Source: Candidatus Binataceae bacterium (lineage in GTDB: Bacteria > Desulfobacterota > Binatia > Binatales > Binataceae). Taken from it: a stretch of DNA of 64,000 bases. The notes beneath the pieces were generated by a model. The model was not told the origin of the DNA, ran no database searches, and saw nothing but the letters and a program-made list of their open reading frames with translations. This document shows positions 17,879 to 27,157 of the stretch, one piece after another (within the stretch, counting starts at the first letter, position 1; each line of letters opens with the position of its first letter). The DNA is taken from positions 1 to 64,000 of the forward strand of contig DATJXN010000145.1 in NCBI GenBank assembly GCA_035500095.1, in the 5' to 3' direction. The position numbers and the translations under genes are program-made.

Positions 17879-19021
17879 ATGGAACTGACAATCGAGCGCG
17901 CGGTGCTGCAGAGCAGCCTGTCGCTGGTTCAGGGCATCGTGGAACGCCGCAACACGGTGCCGATACTCGGGCACGTGCTGCTCGAGCCCGACGGGGCCAA
18001 TGTGCGGCTGGCCGCGACCGACCTCGAAGTCGGCATTCGCACGGAAATTCCCTGCCGGGTCGAGAAGAAAGGCAGCTTTACGCTAAACGCGCGCAAGCTC
18101 TTCGAGATCGTGCGCGAGGCCGAGGGCGGCGAAGTCGCCTTCAAGTCGCTCGACAACGATTGGGTCGAGCTCAAGTGCGGGCGGGCGAAATTCAAAATGA
18201 TGGGGCTCGATCCGCGAAGCTTCCCCGCGATGCCCGCGCAGGCGCAGGCCAAGCCGCAGGGCGACGCTGCCCGCAAGGCGGCCAAGGGCGACCTCGGACT
18301 CCCGACCCGCGTCCTGGCGGAGATGATCGACAAGACGATCTTCGCGGTCAGCCCCGACGAGGCGCGCTACAACCTCGGCGGCGTGCTGGTCGAGGCTGCC
18401 GCCACGGGTGTTGCCAGGATGGTCGCGACCGACGGCCATCGGCTCGCGATGATCGAGCGCGAAGCCCCGGACTTCGAGATGCAGGGCAGCGCTATCATCC
18501 CGCGAAAGGGACTGGCCGAACTGCGCAAGCTGCTCGACCAGGAGGGCGACGAGCGAGTGCAACTGATGCTCGACGGGCAGCTCGCGTGGCTTAAGCGCGG
18601 GGCGACCGAAGTCTCGATGCGCCTGGTGGAAGGGGAATTTCCGGACTACCGCGGCGTCATCCCCAAGCATTCCAAATACTCGGTCCCAGTCGGCCGCGAC
18701 GGCTTGCTGAATGCGATCAAGCGGGCCGCGATTTTCTCTAATGAGCGCTACCACGGCGTCAAGCTGGGACTCTCGAGCGGCGCGCTCACCGTGTCCTCGA
18801 CCAGCCCCGAGATGGGCGAAGCCAGCGAGACCCTCGACGTCAACTTCAACGGCGAGGAGTTTTCGATCGGCTTCAACGCCGCCTACCTGATCCAGGCGCT
18901 CGGCGTGATGCCGGCCGAGAGCGACGCGAGCCTAGGGCTTAGCGACGAGGTCAGTCCCGGCGTAATCACCTCGGCGGCGGATTCGCAATTCACTTACGTC
19001 GTGATGCCGATGCGCCTTTGA
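17879..19021 (+). CDS. dnaN: DNA polymerase III sliding clamp (beta subunit)
   Basis: A 380-residue beta clamp with three repeated domains. Typical sequences include the N-terminal MELTIERAVLQSSLSLVQGIVERRNTVPIL-like opening, GVLVEAAATGVARMVATDGHRLAM in domain 2, VEGEFPDYRGVIP, and the C-terminal TYVVMPMRL whose residues help form the peptide-binding cleft. It tethers Pol III and other clamp partners to DNA. A GGGAGAGGATAA site precedes the ATG. It follows dnaA after the origin-like gap; recF and gyrB do not follow here. Confidence 0.97.
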   Translation: MELTIERAVLQSSLSLVQGIVERRNTVPILGHVLLEPDGANVRLAATDLEVGIRTEIPCRVEKKGSFTLNARKLFEIVREAEGGEVAFKSLDNDWVELKCGRAKFKMMGLDPRSFPAMPAQAQAKPQGDAARKAAKGDLGLPTRVLAEMIDKTIFAVSPDEARYNLGGVLVEAAATGVARMVATDGHRLAMIEREAPDFEMQGSAIIPRKGLAELRKLLDQEGDERVQLMLDGQLAWLKRGATEVSMRLVEGEFPDYRGVIPKHSKYSVPVGRDGLLNAIKRAAIFSNERYHGVKLGLSSGALTVSSTSPEMGEASETLDVNFNGEEFSIGFNAAYLIQALGVMPAESDASLGLSDEVSPGVITSAADSQFTYVVMPMRL

Positions 19022-19091
19022 GGCTGGCGCGCAAACGCATCCGCCATCCGGTCCAGGGCCCGCCCCTGGCGCCCCCGAGCGCAACGGCCAG

Positions 19092-21026
19092 TTAGGGAAC
19101 GGTCGAGGGCGAGTTGGTTGGCGACGCGACCGTGGATGGTAGAGCGTTAGCGCCGGGAGGTTCTACAGCCACCAGGAGTTCCTTGTTGAGCACGTGCTGG
19201 CGCCCCTCGAACGGAAAGGCTTGTTCGCTGGCGGCCACCCCGCCTGCGCCGCCGAGCTGATTCAATAGGTCTTGCAGGGTTTGACGGTCGCGCCGGCGCA
19301 CGATTATCCATCGGACCCTGTTTTCAAGTACGTCGCCTCGCAATTTGGCCGGATCGTCATAGTACGGCAGCGGATCCGGGAGATTGAGGTAGTAGAGCGG
19401 CCCGATGGTCTTGTACAGCACTACGCCCGTGGTGGCCGCGCCCATCTGGTGGCGGATATCCTGGGCGAATTGCTTTTCCCCGCGCCATCGATCGGCGGCC
19501 GGCATCGCAAAAATAAACAGGTAAGCTATGAAAAGTGCGCCGACGGTCATCGTTGACACCGCCACTCGCGGAGTGTCGAACTTTCTTAGCGCGTAGATTA
19601 CCGAGAGCAGCGAGACCGCCCAGCAAATCGCATAGATCACGCGATCGGGAGCTGCCGGCAGCGTCGCCATCGAGCCCTTGAATATCCAAGCAGGCGGGAG
19701 CATCACGATCGCTCCGCCCGCGACCGCTATCGCGATAACTCCGTAACCAATCCGAAGGAGCCGGCGCGGCAGCGGCGACAGAGACTCGACCGGCATCGCC
19801 AGCATTCGCGCGACGAGCAGTGCCGCGGCCGGAAGAATCGGCAGAAGGTAGTAGCTGCGGCGCGATCCGGAAAGCGTGAAGAAGACGAAGGTCGCCCAGA
19901 AATAGACCAGCGCGAAGCGATGTCCGCGCTCCACTTCAACGCCGGAATCGCTCCGGGATAGGTCAACCGGCCCGCGATGAACCGACCGGTGATGCGCCTG
20001 GGCGAGCGCGGCAGGCAGAAGCGCGGACCACGGCATCATCAGGGCGAAGATGACGTAGCAATAAAGATAGATGGGGCCGCGATGGTCGAACGGATGGAAA
20101 AACCGCACGACGTTTTCCCGATAAACCATCTCCAGCCCTTTTTCGGAGCCGGTGCGCGCGGCCGAGATCGCGAACGGCACGTAGTAAACCGCCGCCCCAA
20201 GCGGGATCGCAACCACCGATTTCCAGTTGAATAGCCATCGGCTGCGCTCGAAGAGCCATCCGATTCGGTCAGTCAGCGGGCCGCGTGCAAGGCGGCGTCC
20301 CAACTCGGCCCATCCATCGGCCAGACCCGAATACACTCCGAGCACGATCAGCGGCAGCACGAAGCCGAGCAGTCCCTTGGTGAGCGATGTCGCCGCCATC
20401 ACCAGCCATAGCCCGACCACCCACCATCCGTCCTGACGCCCTTCATTGCGCAGAAAAAGCGCGAACGCGGCCAGCTCGCCGGTGACCGTTTCAACGTCGG
20501 CCGAGGCATGGCGGGAAAAGAACACGAAGCTGAAACTGGTGGCGAGAATCACGCCGGCAAGCAGCCCGACGCGGCCGTCGTAGAGGCGCCGCCCGACGAT
20601 CATCACCAGCCATACGCCGAGCACTCCCGCAATGGCGCATGGCAGCCGCGCCGACGTCTCGTCGAGTCCGCCGGTCAGCCAGCTCGCGGCCAGCACCAGC
20701 CAGTATGAACCGAGCGGCTTGTCGAAATAGACCTTGCCGTTGATGGTCGGCCAGAAATAGCGCGAGGTGAGCTGCATCTCACGCGCGATTTCGGCCCATC
20801 GAAATTCAGAAGACCAGAGCGCTCGCGCGCCCAGGCGGGTAAGAAACATCACCGCCGCCAGCGTCAGGACGGCGGCCGCGGCCGCGCGCCACGAGAGGAC
20901 GTATCCGAAGACCTCTATTGAAGACTTGCACGCGGCATCCCGCGGCTCCGGCGGTCCGTCGGCGGCAGAACCCGGCGATCCGGCAAGACGTTCGGCGGCG
21001 CGGCGCGGGTGAGCGGTACTTTCCAT
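19092..21026 (-). CDS. GT39/ArnT-like membrane glycosyltransferase
   Basis: A 644-residue polytopic protein of the dolichyl-phosphate-mannose mannosyltransferase/ArnT superfamily, which transfers sugars from polyprenyl-phosphate donors outside the cytoplasmic membrane. About twelve hydrophobic segments follow a roughly 40-residue cytoplasmic N terminus. The first periplasmic loop has RWAEIAREM and YFDKPLGSYWL, the hallmark of the family. The usual DE pair before RYAE reads SE here (WSSEFRWAE), so the first acidic residue thought to act in catalysis is a serine. I set the start at ATG 21026; an in-frame ATG at 21137 gives an unlikely extension. It might decorate lipid A or another envelope glycan. 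It is convergent with dnaN. Confidence 0.85.
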   Translation of the reverse strand: MESTAHPRRAAERLAGSPGSAADGPPEPRDAACKSSIEVFGYVLSWRAAAAAVLTLAAVMFLTRLGARALWSSEFRWAEIAREMQLTSRYFWPTINGKVYFDKPLGSYWLVLAASWLTGGLDETSARLPCAIAGVLGVWLVMIVGRRLYDGRVGLLAGVILATSFSFVFFSRHASADVETVTGELAAFALFLRNEGRQDGWWVVGLWLVMAATSLTKGLLGFVLPLIVLGVYSGLADGWAELGRRLARGPLTDRIGWLFERSRWLFNWKSVVAIPLGAAVYYVPFAISAARTGSEKGLEMVYRENVVRFFHPFDHRGPIYLYCYVIFALMMPWSALLPAALAQAHHRSVHRGPVDLSRSDSGVEVERGHRFALVYFWATFVFFTLSGSRRSYYLLPILPAAALLVARMLAMPVESLSPLPRRLLRIGYGVIAIAVAGGAIVMLPPAWIFKGSMATLPAAPDRVIYAICWAVSLLSVIYALRKFDTPRVAVSTMTVGALFIAYLFIFAMPAADRWRGEKQFAQDIRHQMGAATTGVVLYKTIGPLYYLNLPDPLPYYDDPAKLRGDVLENRVRWIIVRRRDRQTLQDLLNQLGGAGGVAASEQAFPFEGRQHVLNKELLVAVEPPGANALPSTVASPTNSPSTVP

Positions 21027-21182
21027 TGCGCGATCAGGTTCGCAGCCTGTTCTCGCGCGTTCAAGGGGGAGAGCGGCTTCGCGGAAGGATACCGCCCTCG
21101 GGATACCGTCATGGCGAGCGAGTCCGATCTGAAACAAAGCGCGCCGGGAAAGGCCATTCGTGGTTTCCGATCGGTCCGGCTT

Positions 21183-21926
21183 TCAGCGGGCCTTGTCCTC
21201 CTCGGCTGAAAGTGCGGCGAGCTCGTCCGCCAGGATCGGCACGCCAAGATTGCACGCCTGGACGCCTTGCACGACACACAACTTGAGCACCTCCATGATT
21301 TCTTCCATCGAGGCACCCAGCTTGAGAGCGGCCTTGATATGGCGGCGCGTGCCCGGGGCGTACATATGAGTGTAGGAAGCGTCGAACGCGATACTTATAA
21401 GCTCGACAACTAGCGGACTCATCAGGCCGCTGCCGTAGATGCCCGCCCCGGTAGTCATGAATTCGTCCGTCCAGACCGGGTCCAGTTCAAGGAAGGGACC
21501 CCATGCGTCGTTCCATTGGCCCATCGCGCGCATCCGGTCGCACGCGGGCGTTGGATCTTTGGCTTTCGGCACGGGTTGCGCGCCCGCCGCTTTCGCCTCC
21601 TCGAGCAGGATGGGAGCGCCGAGGCTGCACGAATGAATCGCCATCACCGACGCCATCTTCAGCACCATCAGGATTTCTTCGCGCGAAGCGCCGGCTTGCA
21701 AGGCGGCGCGAATATGGCGGCGAGTGCCATCGGGATTCAGGTTGGTGCAGGCGGCGTTGAGCGCGACGCCTATCAGTTCAATCGTCTTGCGCGGCAGGAT
21801 GCCTGAGGTCCACGGGTTGGTCGTCATCCTCGCGCAGGCTTCGGCCCAGTCAGGGTCCCACGTGCGGAGTTGTTCCAAAGCAGCGTCCCAAGGCCCGCCG
21901 ATTCCGGTTTGTTTTGGAGTCGTCAT
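21183..21926 (-). CDS. Carboxymuconolactone decarboxylase (CMD) family protein, two-domain
   Basis: A 247-residue protein consisting of two CMD/AhpD-like helical repeats. Each contains a GTRRHI(R/K)AAL core followed by GAS-EEI and a hydrophobic helix (LKMASVMAIHSCSLGAPIL and LKLCVVQGVQACNLGVPIL). The AhpD redox pair CxxC is absent, so a peroxidase role is unlikely; each repeat keeps one cysteine near the end of its last helix. CMD proteins in aromatic pathways decarboxylate gamma-carboxymuconolactone. This one sits 103 bases downstream of a BKACE gene on the same strand, suggesting a joint catabolic role. The start at 21926 has an AAGGCAGAG site. Confidence 0.85.
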   Translation of the reverse strand: MTTPKQTGIGGPWDAALEQLRTWDPDWAEACARMTTNPWTSGILPRKTIELIGVALNAACTNLNPDGTRRHIRAALQAGASREEILMVLKMASVMAIHSCSLGAPILLEEAKAAGAQPVPKAKDPTPACDRMRAMGQWNDAWGPFLELDPVWTDEFMTTGAGIYGSGLMSPLVVELISIAFDASYTHMYAPGTRRHIKAALKLGASMEEIMEVLKLCVVQGVQACNLGVPILADELAALSAEEDKAR

Positions 21927-22029
21927 TTCTCTGCCTTGAAAGACAAAAGCCGGTTCAGCGGCTGCGTACAGCTCCGTTCCGGAAGCTGCACGCAGCCGGC
22001 CGGACACCTTCTATGTCGATGTCGTCGTA

Positions 22030-23139
22030 CTACAGAATGCGAGTCGGGTTCGACGGGACGGCCGCCGCCTTGGGTATCCGCCCGTCGGTCTCGTAGGTCA
22101 GGAATCCATTGTAGCCTTCAGCGCGATTTGGCGGCAGCCCGAGGTTGAACAGCGTCTCTTCCACGGTGTCGTACCAAACGCCGACTTTCATGATCTTGCG
22201 GGCTTCCTCAGCCGTCGCCACCCTGCGGCCAAACTGCTCGCAGAGCTTCACGGCCCACTCGATCTGCTTCACGGAATCCCAACGCTGTTTCTTCGCGTCC
22301 CAGATATTGTCCTCGTTGCCGACCCGTATATGGAGGCCCAGGATCAGCGCAAGATTCTGGATAGCTATATTGCCGCGCATGCTGCTCCAGAACGTCGCGC
22401 TGCTCGACCCGTGCGGCGTGCGCCGAACCATCTCCATCCAGTCGAACGGATTGCGGCCCATCGTGCCGCCGCCGTAGCCGCAGAGGGCCACGTTGAGCGG
22501 CCCCATATAGACGCCAGTGCGGATTAGGCGTTCGATGATCTCGAGCTGGTGAACGGTGCCGGGCACGAAATACGGTTGAATCTTGTGGGCGCGAAGGCGC
22601 TTGAGATGTTCAACATAGAAGGCCGGCGTCGAATCCACGACCATGTTGGCCCACGCGGCCGCCACCTTGGGGTCATCCAGGTGCGTTCCCTTGGCGTCGC
22701 CCGGCACGAAGGCGCTGGTGATGTCCCAAAGCGTCGTGCCGGTCGTCACCGTCACGAACTCGGGCTTCGGGTTAAGCTCGGTCAGCATGTGGCGGGTGTC
22801 ATAGTCGAGCCACTTGGCCTTGGCTTCCGCCGTGTGCGGGGCGAACGAAATCGATCCGCCAACCTGGAGAATCATCTTCGGCACCGCTTCCTTGAGGCGC
22901 CCGATGAAGTAGTTGTACTCGTCGAAGTTCGCGGAGCCCTGACCGGTCTTGGGATCGCGTATGTGAACGTGCAGCATCGTGGCACCGGCGTTGTAACAAT
23001 CGACCGCTCGCTGAAGCTGCTCGTCCCAGGTAAGCGGGATATCGCAGTCGCCGGGCAGCCATTCCGGTCCGAAGGGCGCCGCGGTGATGATCAGCGGCGC
23101 CATATTCTCCGGGAATAACGAATCGTCCGTGAAATACAT
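22030..23139 (-). CDS. BKACE family beta-keto acid cleavage enzyme (DUF849)
   Basis: A 369-residue TIM-barrel enzyme of the 3-keto-5-aminohexanoate cleavage (Kce) family. Members condense a beta-keto acid with acetyl-CoA to give acetoacetate and a new CoA ester. Zinc ligands are visible as H57 and H59 in MLHVHIRDP, after LIITAAPFGPEW. The acidic and glycine-rich barrel motifs include GSISFAPHTAEAKAKW and CGYGGGTMGRNPFDW. It is longer than typical Kce (about 275-310 residues), with an extended N terminus and an unusual C-terminal tail (GYNGFLTYETDGRIP). The substrate cannot be assigned. A strong AGGAGG precedes the ATG. A shared regulatory motif lies at 23179-23233. Confidence 0.87.
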   Translation of the reverse strand: MYFTDDSLFPENMAPLIITAAPFGPEWLPGDCDIPLTWDEQLQRAVDCYNAGATMLHVHIRDPKTGQGSANFDEYNYFIGRLKEAVPKMILQVGGSISFAPHTAEAKAKWLDYDTRHMLTELNPKPEFVTVTTGTTLWDITSAFVPGDAKGTHLDDPKVAAAWANMVVDSTPAFYVEHLKRLRAHKIQPYFVPGTVHQLEIIERLIRTGVYMGPLNVALCGYGGGTMGRNPFDWMEMVRRTPHGSSSATFWSSMRGNIAIQNLALILGLHIRVGNEDNIWDAKKQRWDSVKQIEWAVKLCEQFGRRVATAEEARKIMKVGVWYDTVEETLFNLGLPPNRAEGYNGFLTYETDGRIPKAAAVPSNPTRIL

Positions 23140-23178
23140 GAAGGAGTCCTCCTGAAAGTCCTGATTTCTGCGTACTAA

Positions 23179-23233
23179 ATGTCTTGCGAGACGCTCTTCT
23201 TGCCGTCAGACCTTGGTCTTGTCGAGCGCACTT
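23179..23233 (-). promoter_or_regulatory. Composite upstream module, copy 1 (BKACE gene)
   Basis: Read on the minus strand, AAGTGCGC (23233-23226) is followed after 7 bases by GACCAAGGTC (23218-23209). After 17 more comes TCTCGCAAGACAT (23191-23179), which is 40 bases before the BKACE start. The same three blocks in the same order occur upstream of the DUF1254 gene. The middle block is palindrome-like (GACC-N2-GGTC), suggesting a dimeric regulator. Confidence 0.5.
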
Positions 23234-23335
23234 CTGCTCGAGATCGTTTTGCCAAAAGCGGCTTTGCCGACGAATCCTGCTCACCCGCGAGCAGCCTGCG
23301 GATGCTGGTGAGGGAAGCGCCGCGCCCCCATTCTG

Positions 23336-24760
23336 CTAGCGGACGGCCTCGATCACAGGAGGCTTCCAGCTACCGTCCAGGATCGACGGCGAGTGCTCTC
23401 TGGGCCAGTACAGACGCAGCATGGGGATGAATTCGCCCTTGGGAGCAGGCAGCCAGTTCGATTCCCTGGCTTCGCCGGGCGAATCGGCCTGAAGGTACAA
23501 ATCCACCGACCCGTCCGCGTTGGTCACGAATTTGTTCCGCTGGCTGAGCGTGTAGCGGTTTAACGGGTTCGGAACGAAGAAGTAGTGGCTATCGTACATC
23601 GTCAGTGACCAGAATCCGTTGACGGGCGGTAGTGCGCCCTTGGCGAAATGCATCACGTACTTCTTCGACGCGCCGTCATAGTGCTTGCCGTGCACATCCG
23701 CCCTTGAGGTCGGGTAGATCGCGTCCTGCGGACGATTCGCCCCCAAGCCGATAGCCGTTATCAGGGCGCGCTGGAGATAGTCCGTGCCATAGATTCCCGT
23801 CTTGGTTGTCACGACCCAGCCGTTTATCGGTTTCATGTGTTTGAAGTACTCGAGGATCTTGACCATCGCGAACTTCGGCACGGCTTTAACCAGCTCCTCG
23901 TCGAGCAGGCCAAGCTTGCTCGAGTCGAACTTCTGTCCCGGGACAAGACCAATCCTGGCCATCTTGGCCAGCATCGGAGCATCCGCCGCCGCCGGCGGAT
24001 TGTCTTTCATCAGCTTCGCCAGGTAGTTGAAGTAGGCGTAGGTGTCCAACGAATCGACCTGGTCGCGGACCGCCTTCTTCATATCGAAGGCTGGATCGAC
24101 TTGCCCCGCCGGGGGCGTGTAGGCCTTGCCATAGGAACTCAATGGAACAACCGAGAACTTGTCCTGCAGCTCGTGAACGGCTTGATAGTCTTCCGGCGTG
24201 CCGGTGCAATAGATGCGTCCGAGCAACCAGACAATTCCGGTCGGCGATTTGAGTTCTTTCACTCCGTCAGGAAGCTTTCCCGTCCACCCGGGCCCCGTGA
24301 TCGCGTACCGCTGAGCTCCGCCGCCGCTGGTGCGCTTGCCCGGGACCGCGAAAACATCGGTCCACCCGTCGAGCATCGGCAACAGATAGTAGCGATCGCC
24401 CATGTCGGGCACGCTGATAATCCACGGCTCCTTGGAAACGTCGAGCCAGACGATCGTATAGAGGGTGTCCGCGTTCGGTGCGGTGACGCTGTGGTCATCG
24501 ACCGCCGGATAAGTCCGCAGCTTGAGCAGCTGACCCATGGGAGCACGGCTGGAGTCGGGCTCGGCGACGTTGGTCAGCGCTCGACGCGTCATGTCCATGG
24601 TCACCAACGGGTATCCGTAGATGTAGGCCTGGGTGGCGATGTCCATCACGTCCTCGGCATAGGCACGATGGCCGCCAGTGCTGAGGATGATCGCGGCTAT
24701 CAGCGATGCAGCCATCGAATGCCAACGAGCCCGTTTCGGTCTTGCAGCGGCAGGATTCAT
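23336..24760 (-). CDS. Secreted DUF1254/DUF1214 domain protein
   Basis: A 474-residue protein with a signal peptide (cleavage probably after AYA35). The DUF1254 half (about 40-170) has QAYIYGYPLVTMDMTRRAL and APNADTLYTIVWLDVSKEPW. The C-terminal DUF1214 half (about 340-470) has VNGFWSLTMYDSHYFFVPNP and NWLPAPKGEFIPMLRLYWP. These paired domains are common in soil bacteria and their biochemical function is unknown; the protein should be periplasmic. The start at 24760 immediately precedes the signal peptide. The gene is 196 bases upstream of the BKACE gene on the same strand, and both have the same upstream motif set, so co-regulation is likely. Confidence 0.88.
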   Translation of the reverse strand: MNPAAARPKRARWHSMAASLIAAIILSTGGHRAYAEDVMDIATQAYIYGYPLVTMDMTRRALTNVAEPDSSRAPMGQLLKLRTYPAVDDHSVTAPNADTLYTIVWLDVSKEPWIISVPDMGDRYYLLPMLDGWTDVFAVPGKRTSGGGAQRYAITGPGWTGKLPDGVKELKSPTGIVWLLGRIYCTGTPEDYQAVHELQDKFSVVPLSSYGKAYTPPAGQVDPAFDMKKAVRDQVDSLDTYAYFNYLAKLMKDNPPAAADAPMLAKMARIGLVPGQKFDSSKLGLLDEELVKAVPKFAMVKILEYFKHMKPINGWVVTTKTGIYGTDYLQRALITAIGLGANRPQDAIYPTSRADVHGKHYDGASKKYVMHFAKGALPPVNGFWSLTMYDSHYFFVPNPLNRYTLSQRNKFVTNADGSVDLYLQADSPGEARESNWLPAPKGEFIPMLRLYWPREHSPSILDGSWKPPVIEAVR

Positions 24761-25072
24761 TCTTGGACCAACTCTCTTTCGGTAAGTGAAAGCCTTCAGG
24801 CAGCAGTGATTCTCTAGCGGTCCTGCTTTCGGCGGACCTCTTCTCACCAGATATCCTGCGAGAAGTCCACGCCGGGCGGCTATCGGACCTTGGTCCGATC
24901 GAAACCCGCGCACTTGCGCTGGACACTGCATGGGCAAGGCGATTCTGGCTCCCGTACATCGCGGCGAGCGCTCCGCGCATGCAAGCGATAGAAACACCGC
25001 TTCGGCGCGTGCTACCGTCAAAGATACCCGGTTCGCGCCGCCGGGAAGCTCCCCGGGAGATTAACGATCACT
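24761..25072. other. 312-bp divergent intergenic region
   Basis: This gap separates the DUF1254 gene (minus) from the yyaL-like gene (plus). It contains copy 2 of the composite regulatory module (24851-24915) and no convincing gene. The imperfect inverted sequence GCGGTCCTGCTTTCGGCGGACC lies nearer the DUF1254 start, split here as GGTCC (24818) and GGACC (24834). Confidence 0.5.
24851..24915 (-). promoter_or_regulatory. Composite upstream module, copy 2 (DUF1254 gene)
   Basis: On the minus strand, AAGTGCGC (24915-24908) is followed after 12 bases by GACCAAGGTC (24895-24886) and after 22 by TCTCGCAGGATAT (24863-24851). Here the middle block extends to ATCGGACC-N2-GGTCCGAT, a perfect 8-base-arm inverted repeat (24882-24899). 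It lies about 90-155 bases before the DUF1254 start. Confidence 0.55.
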
Positions 25073-27157
25073 ATGAGCGACGAGCACGGCCAGGCGGCCT
25101 CCGGACGCAAGCCCAACCGCCTCATCAACGAGCAGAGTCCGTACCTGCGCCAGCACGCTCACAATCCGGTGGATTGGTACGCATGGGGCGACGAGGCGCT
25201 CGAGCGGGCGCGCGCCGAAAACAAGCCCATCCTGCTCTCGATCGGCTACTCGGCGTGCCACTGGTGCCACGTGATGGAGCGCGAGTCGTTCGAGAACGAA
25301 CAGATCGCGCAGTTGATGAACGAGAATTTTGTTCCGATCAAGGTCGATCGCGAGGAGCGTCCCGACCTCGACCAGATTTACATGGACGCGGTCCAACTGC
25401 TGACCGGGCGCGGCGGATGGCCGCTCACCGTGTTCCTGACGCCCGCCGGCGAGCCGTTTTACGGCGGCACCTATTTTCCGCCCGAAGATCGGCAGGGGAT
25501 GCCCGGGTTTCCGCGCGTGCTGACCGCGATCGCCAACGCCTATCAGACGAAGCCGGACGACATTCGCCAGAACGTCGAGCGGCTGGGCAAGGGACTTTCC
25601 GGACTAGCGGAGTTCACGCCCGACGGCGGCGAATTGAAACCCGACCTGGCGGAGAGCGGCGCGCGCGCTCTCGCCGAGCACTACGATCGGATAAACGGCG
25701 GCCTCGGGCATGCGCCGAAATTTCCCAACACGTTCGTGTTCTCGCTGTTTCTGCGGACGCATCAGGCGACCGGCGACCTCGAATTCGGGCACATGGTGCG
25801 CGAGACGCTGACCAAAATGGCCAAGGGCGGCATCTACGATCAGCTTGGCGGCGGATTCCATCGCTACAGCGTGGACGATCGATGGCTGGTGCCACACTTC
25901 GAAAAGATGCTCTACGACAACGCGCTGCTGGCACGGCTTTATCTCGACGCCGGCCGCGCGCTCGGCGAGCCCGAGTTCGTGGGCGTTGCGCGCGAGATTC
26001 TCGATTACGCGCTGCGCGAGATGAGCAGTCCGGAGGGCGGCTTCTACTCGACCCAGGACGCCGACAGCGAGGGCGAGGAGGGCAGGTTCTTCGTCTGGAC
26101 GCCGGCCGAGGCTCGCGCGGTGCTGGGCGAGGAGCTGAGCGTGATCGCGGAGCGCTACTTCGACATCACCGCGGAGGGGAATTTCGAGGGCGCCAACATC
26201 CTTCATCGCACGATCGGCGTGGACGACGCGGCGCGGCTGTTCAAGCGAAGTCCGGAGGAGATGGAACGCGCGCTGGGCGAGATTCGCCACCGTATGTTCG
26301 AGGCGCGCGAGCGCCGAGTCAAGCCGGCGCGCGACGAAAAGATCCTCGCCGCATGGAACGGCATGATGATCGGCACGCTGGCCGAGGGCTTTCGCGCGCT
26401 CGGCGATGAGCGCTATCTCAACGCCGCCGCGCGCGGTGCGGAGTTCGTGATGACGCGCCTGTGGGACGGCCACGCCCTCAAGCGTTCGTACAAGGACGGC
26501 GTCGCCCGCTTCAACGGCTATCTCGAGGATTACGCGCTCTTCGCGGGCGGGCTCATCGACCTGTACGAGGCCTCGCTCGACGGCCGCTATCTCGAACTCG
26601 CGCGCACGATGGCCGACGCGATCCTCGGGCGCTTTCTCGACGCGGACAACGGCGGCTTCTTTTTTACCTCGGCTGACCACGAACGGCTGATCGCGCGATC
26701 GAAGGCGGTCTTCGACGGCTCGACGCCCTCGGGCAACAGCGCGGCCGTGCTCGCGCTGCTCAGGCTTCACGCCTACACTGGCGAGGAGCGCTACTTCGCC
26801 GAGGCGCGGCGCACGCTCAATCTGCTCGCGAGCTTCGTCGAGCGCCAGCCGTTCGCGTTTTCGCACATGCTCGAAGCAATCGATCTTTACCAGCGCGGCG
26901 CGAGCGAGATCGTGATCGTCGGCGACTGCGCGGCGGATGAGCTCGAGGAGTGGATCGCGCGGCTCGGCCTGCTCTATCTGCCTAACCGCGCGCTGTTTCT
27001 GACCGACCCGCGCGCCGCGACAGGCGGCTTCGTGCCGGAGGCCGTGCGCGGCAAAACGCAGATTAACGGCAAACTTACGGCCTACGTCTGCCGCGAGCGG
27101 ACGTGCACGGCGCCGATCACCTCGTTCGAGGCGCTTAGGGGAGAGCTCAGGGGTTGA
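25073..27157 (+). CDS. YyaL/SPATA20-type thioredoxin-domain protein (DUF255)
   Basis: A 694-residue cytosolic protein. The N-terminal thioredoxin-like domain (about 15-180) opens with [20 protein letters not shown] and contains the CHWCH motif (C62, C65), followed by [20 protein letters not shown]. The rest (about 190-690) is an (alpha/alpha)6-barrel resembling N-acylglucosamine epimerases and glycosidases ([30 protein letters not shown]). The family is widespread from bacteria to mammals with no agreed reaction. Length matches the family. Its stop overlaps the TTG start of the following EEP gene, suggesting translational coupling. Confidence 0.93.
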   Translation: MSDEHGQAASGRKPNRLINEQSPYLRQHAHNPVDWYAWGDEALERARAENKPILLSIGYSACHWCHVMERESFENEQIAQLMNENFVPIKVDREERPDLDQIYMDAVQLLTGRGGWPLTVFLTPAGEPFYGGTYFPPEDRQGMPGFPRVLTAIANAYQTKPDDIRQNVERLGKGLSGLAEFTPDGGELKPDLAESGARALAEHYDRINGGLGHAPKFPNTFVFSLFLRTHQATGDLEFGHMVRETLTKMAKGGIYDQLGGGFHRYSVDDRWLVPHFEKMLYDNALLARLYLDAGRALGEPEFVGVAREILDYALREMSSPEGGFYSTQDADSEGEEGRFFVWTPAEARAVLGEELSVIAERYFDITAEGNFEGANILHRTIGVDDAARLFKRSPEEMERALGEIRHRMFEARERRVKPARDEKILAAWNGMMIGTLAEGFRALGDERYLNAAARGAEFVMTRLWDGHALKRSYKDGVARFNGYLEDYALFAGGLIDLYEASLDGRYLELARTMADAILGRFLDADNGGFFFTSADHERLIARSKAVFDGSTPSGNSAAVLALLRLHAYTGEERYFAEARRTLNLLASFVERQPFAFSHMLEAIDLYQRGASEIVIVGDCAADELEEWIARLGLLYLPNRALFLTDPRAATGGFVPEAVRGKTQINGKLTAYVCRERTCTAPITSFEALRGELRG

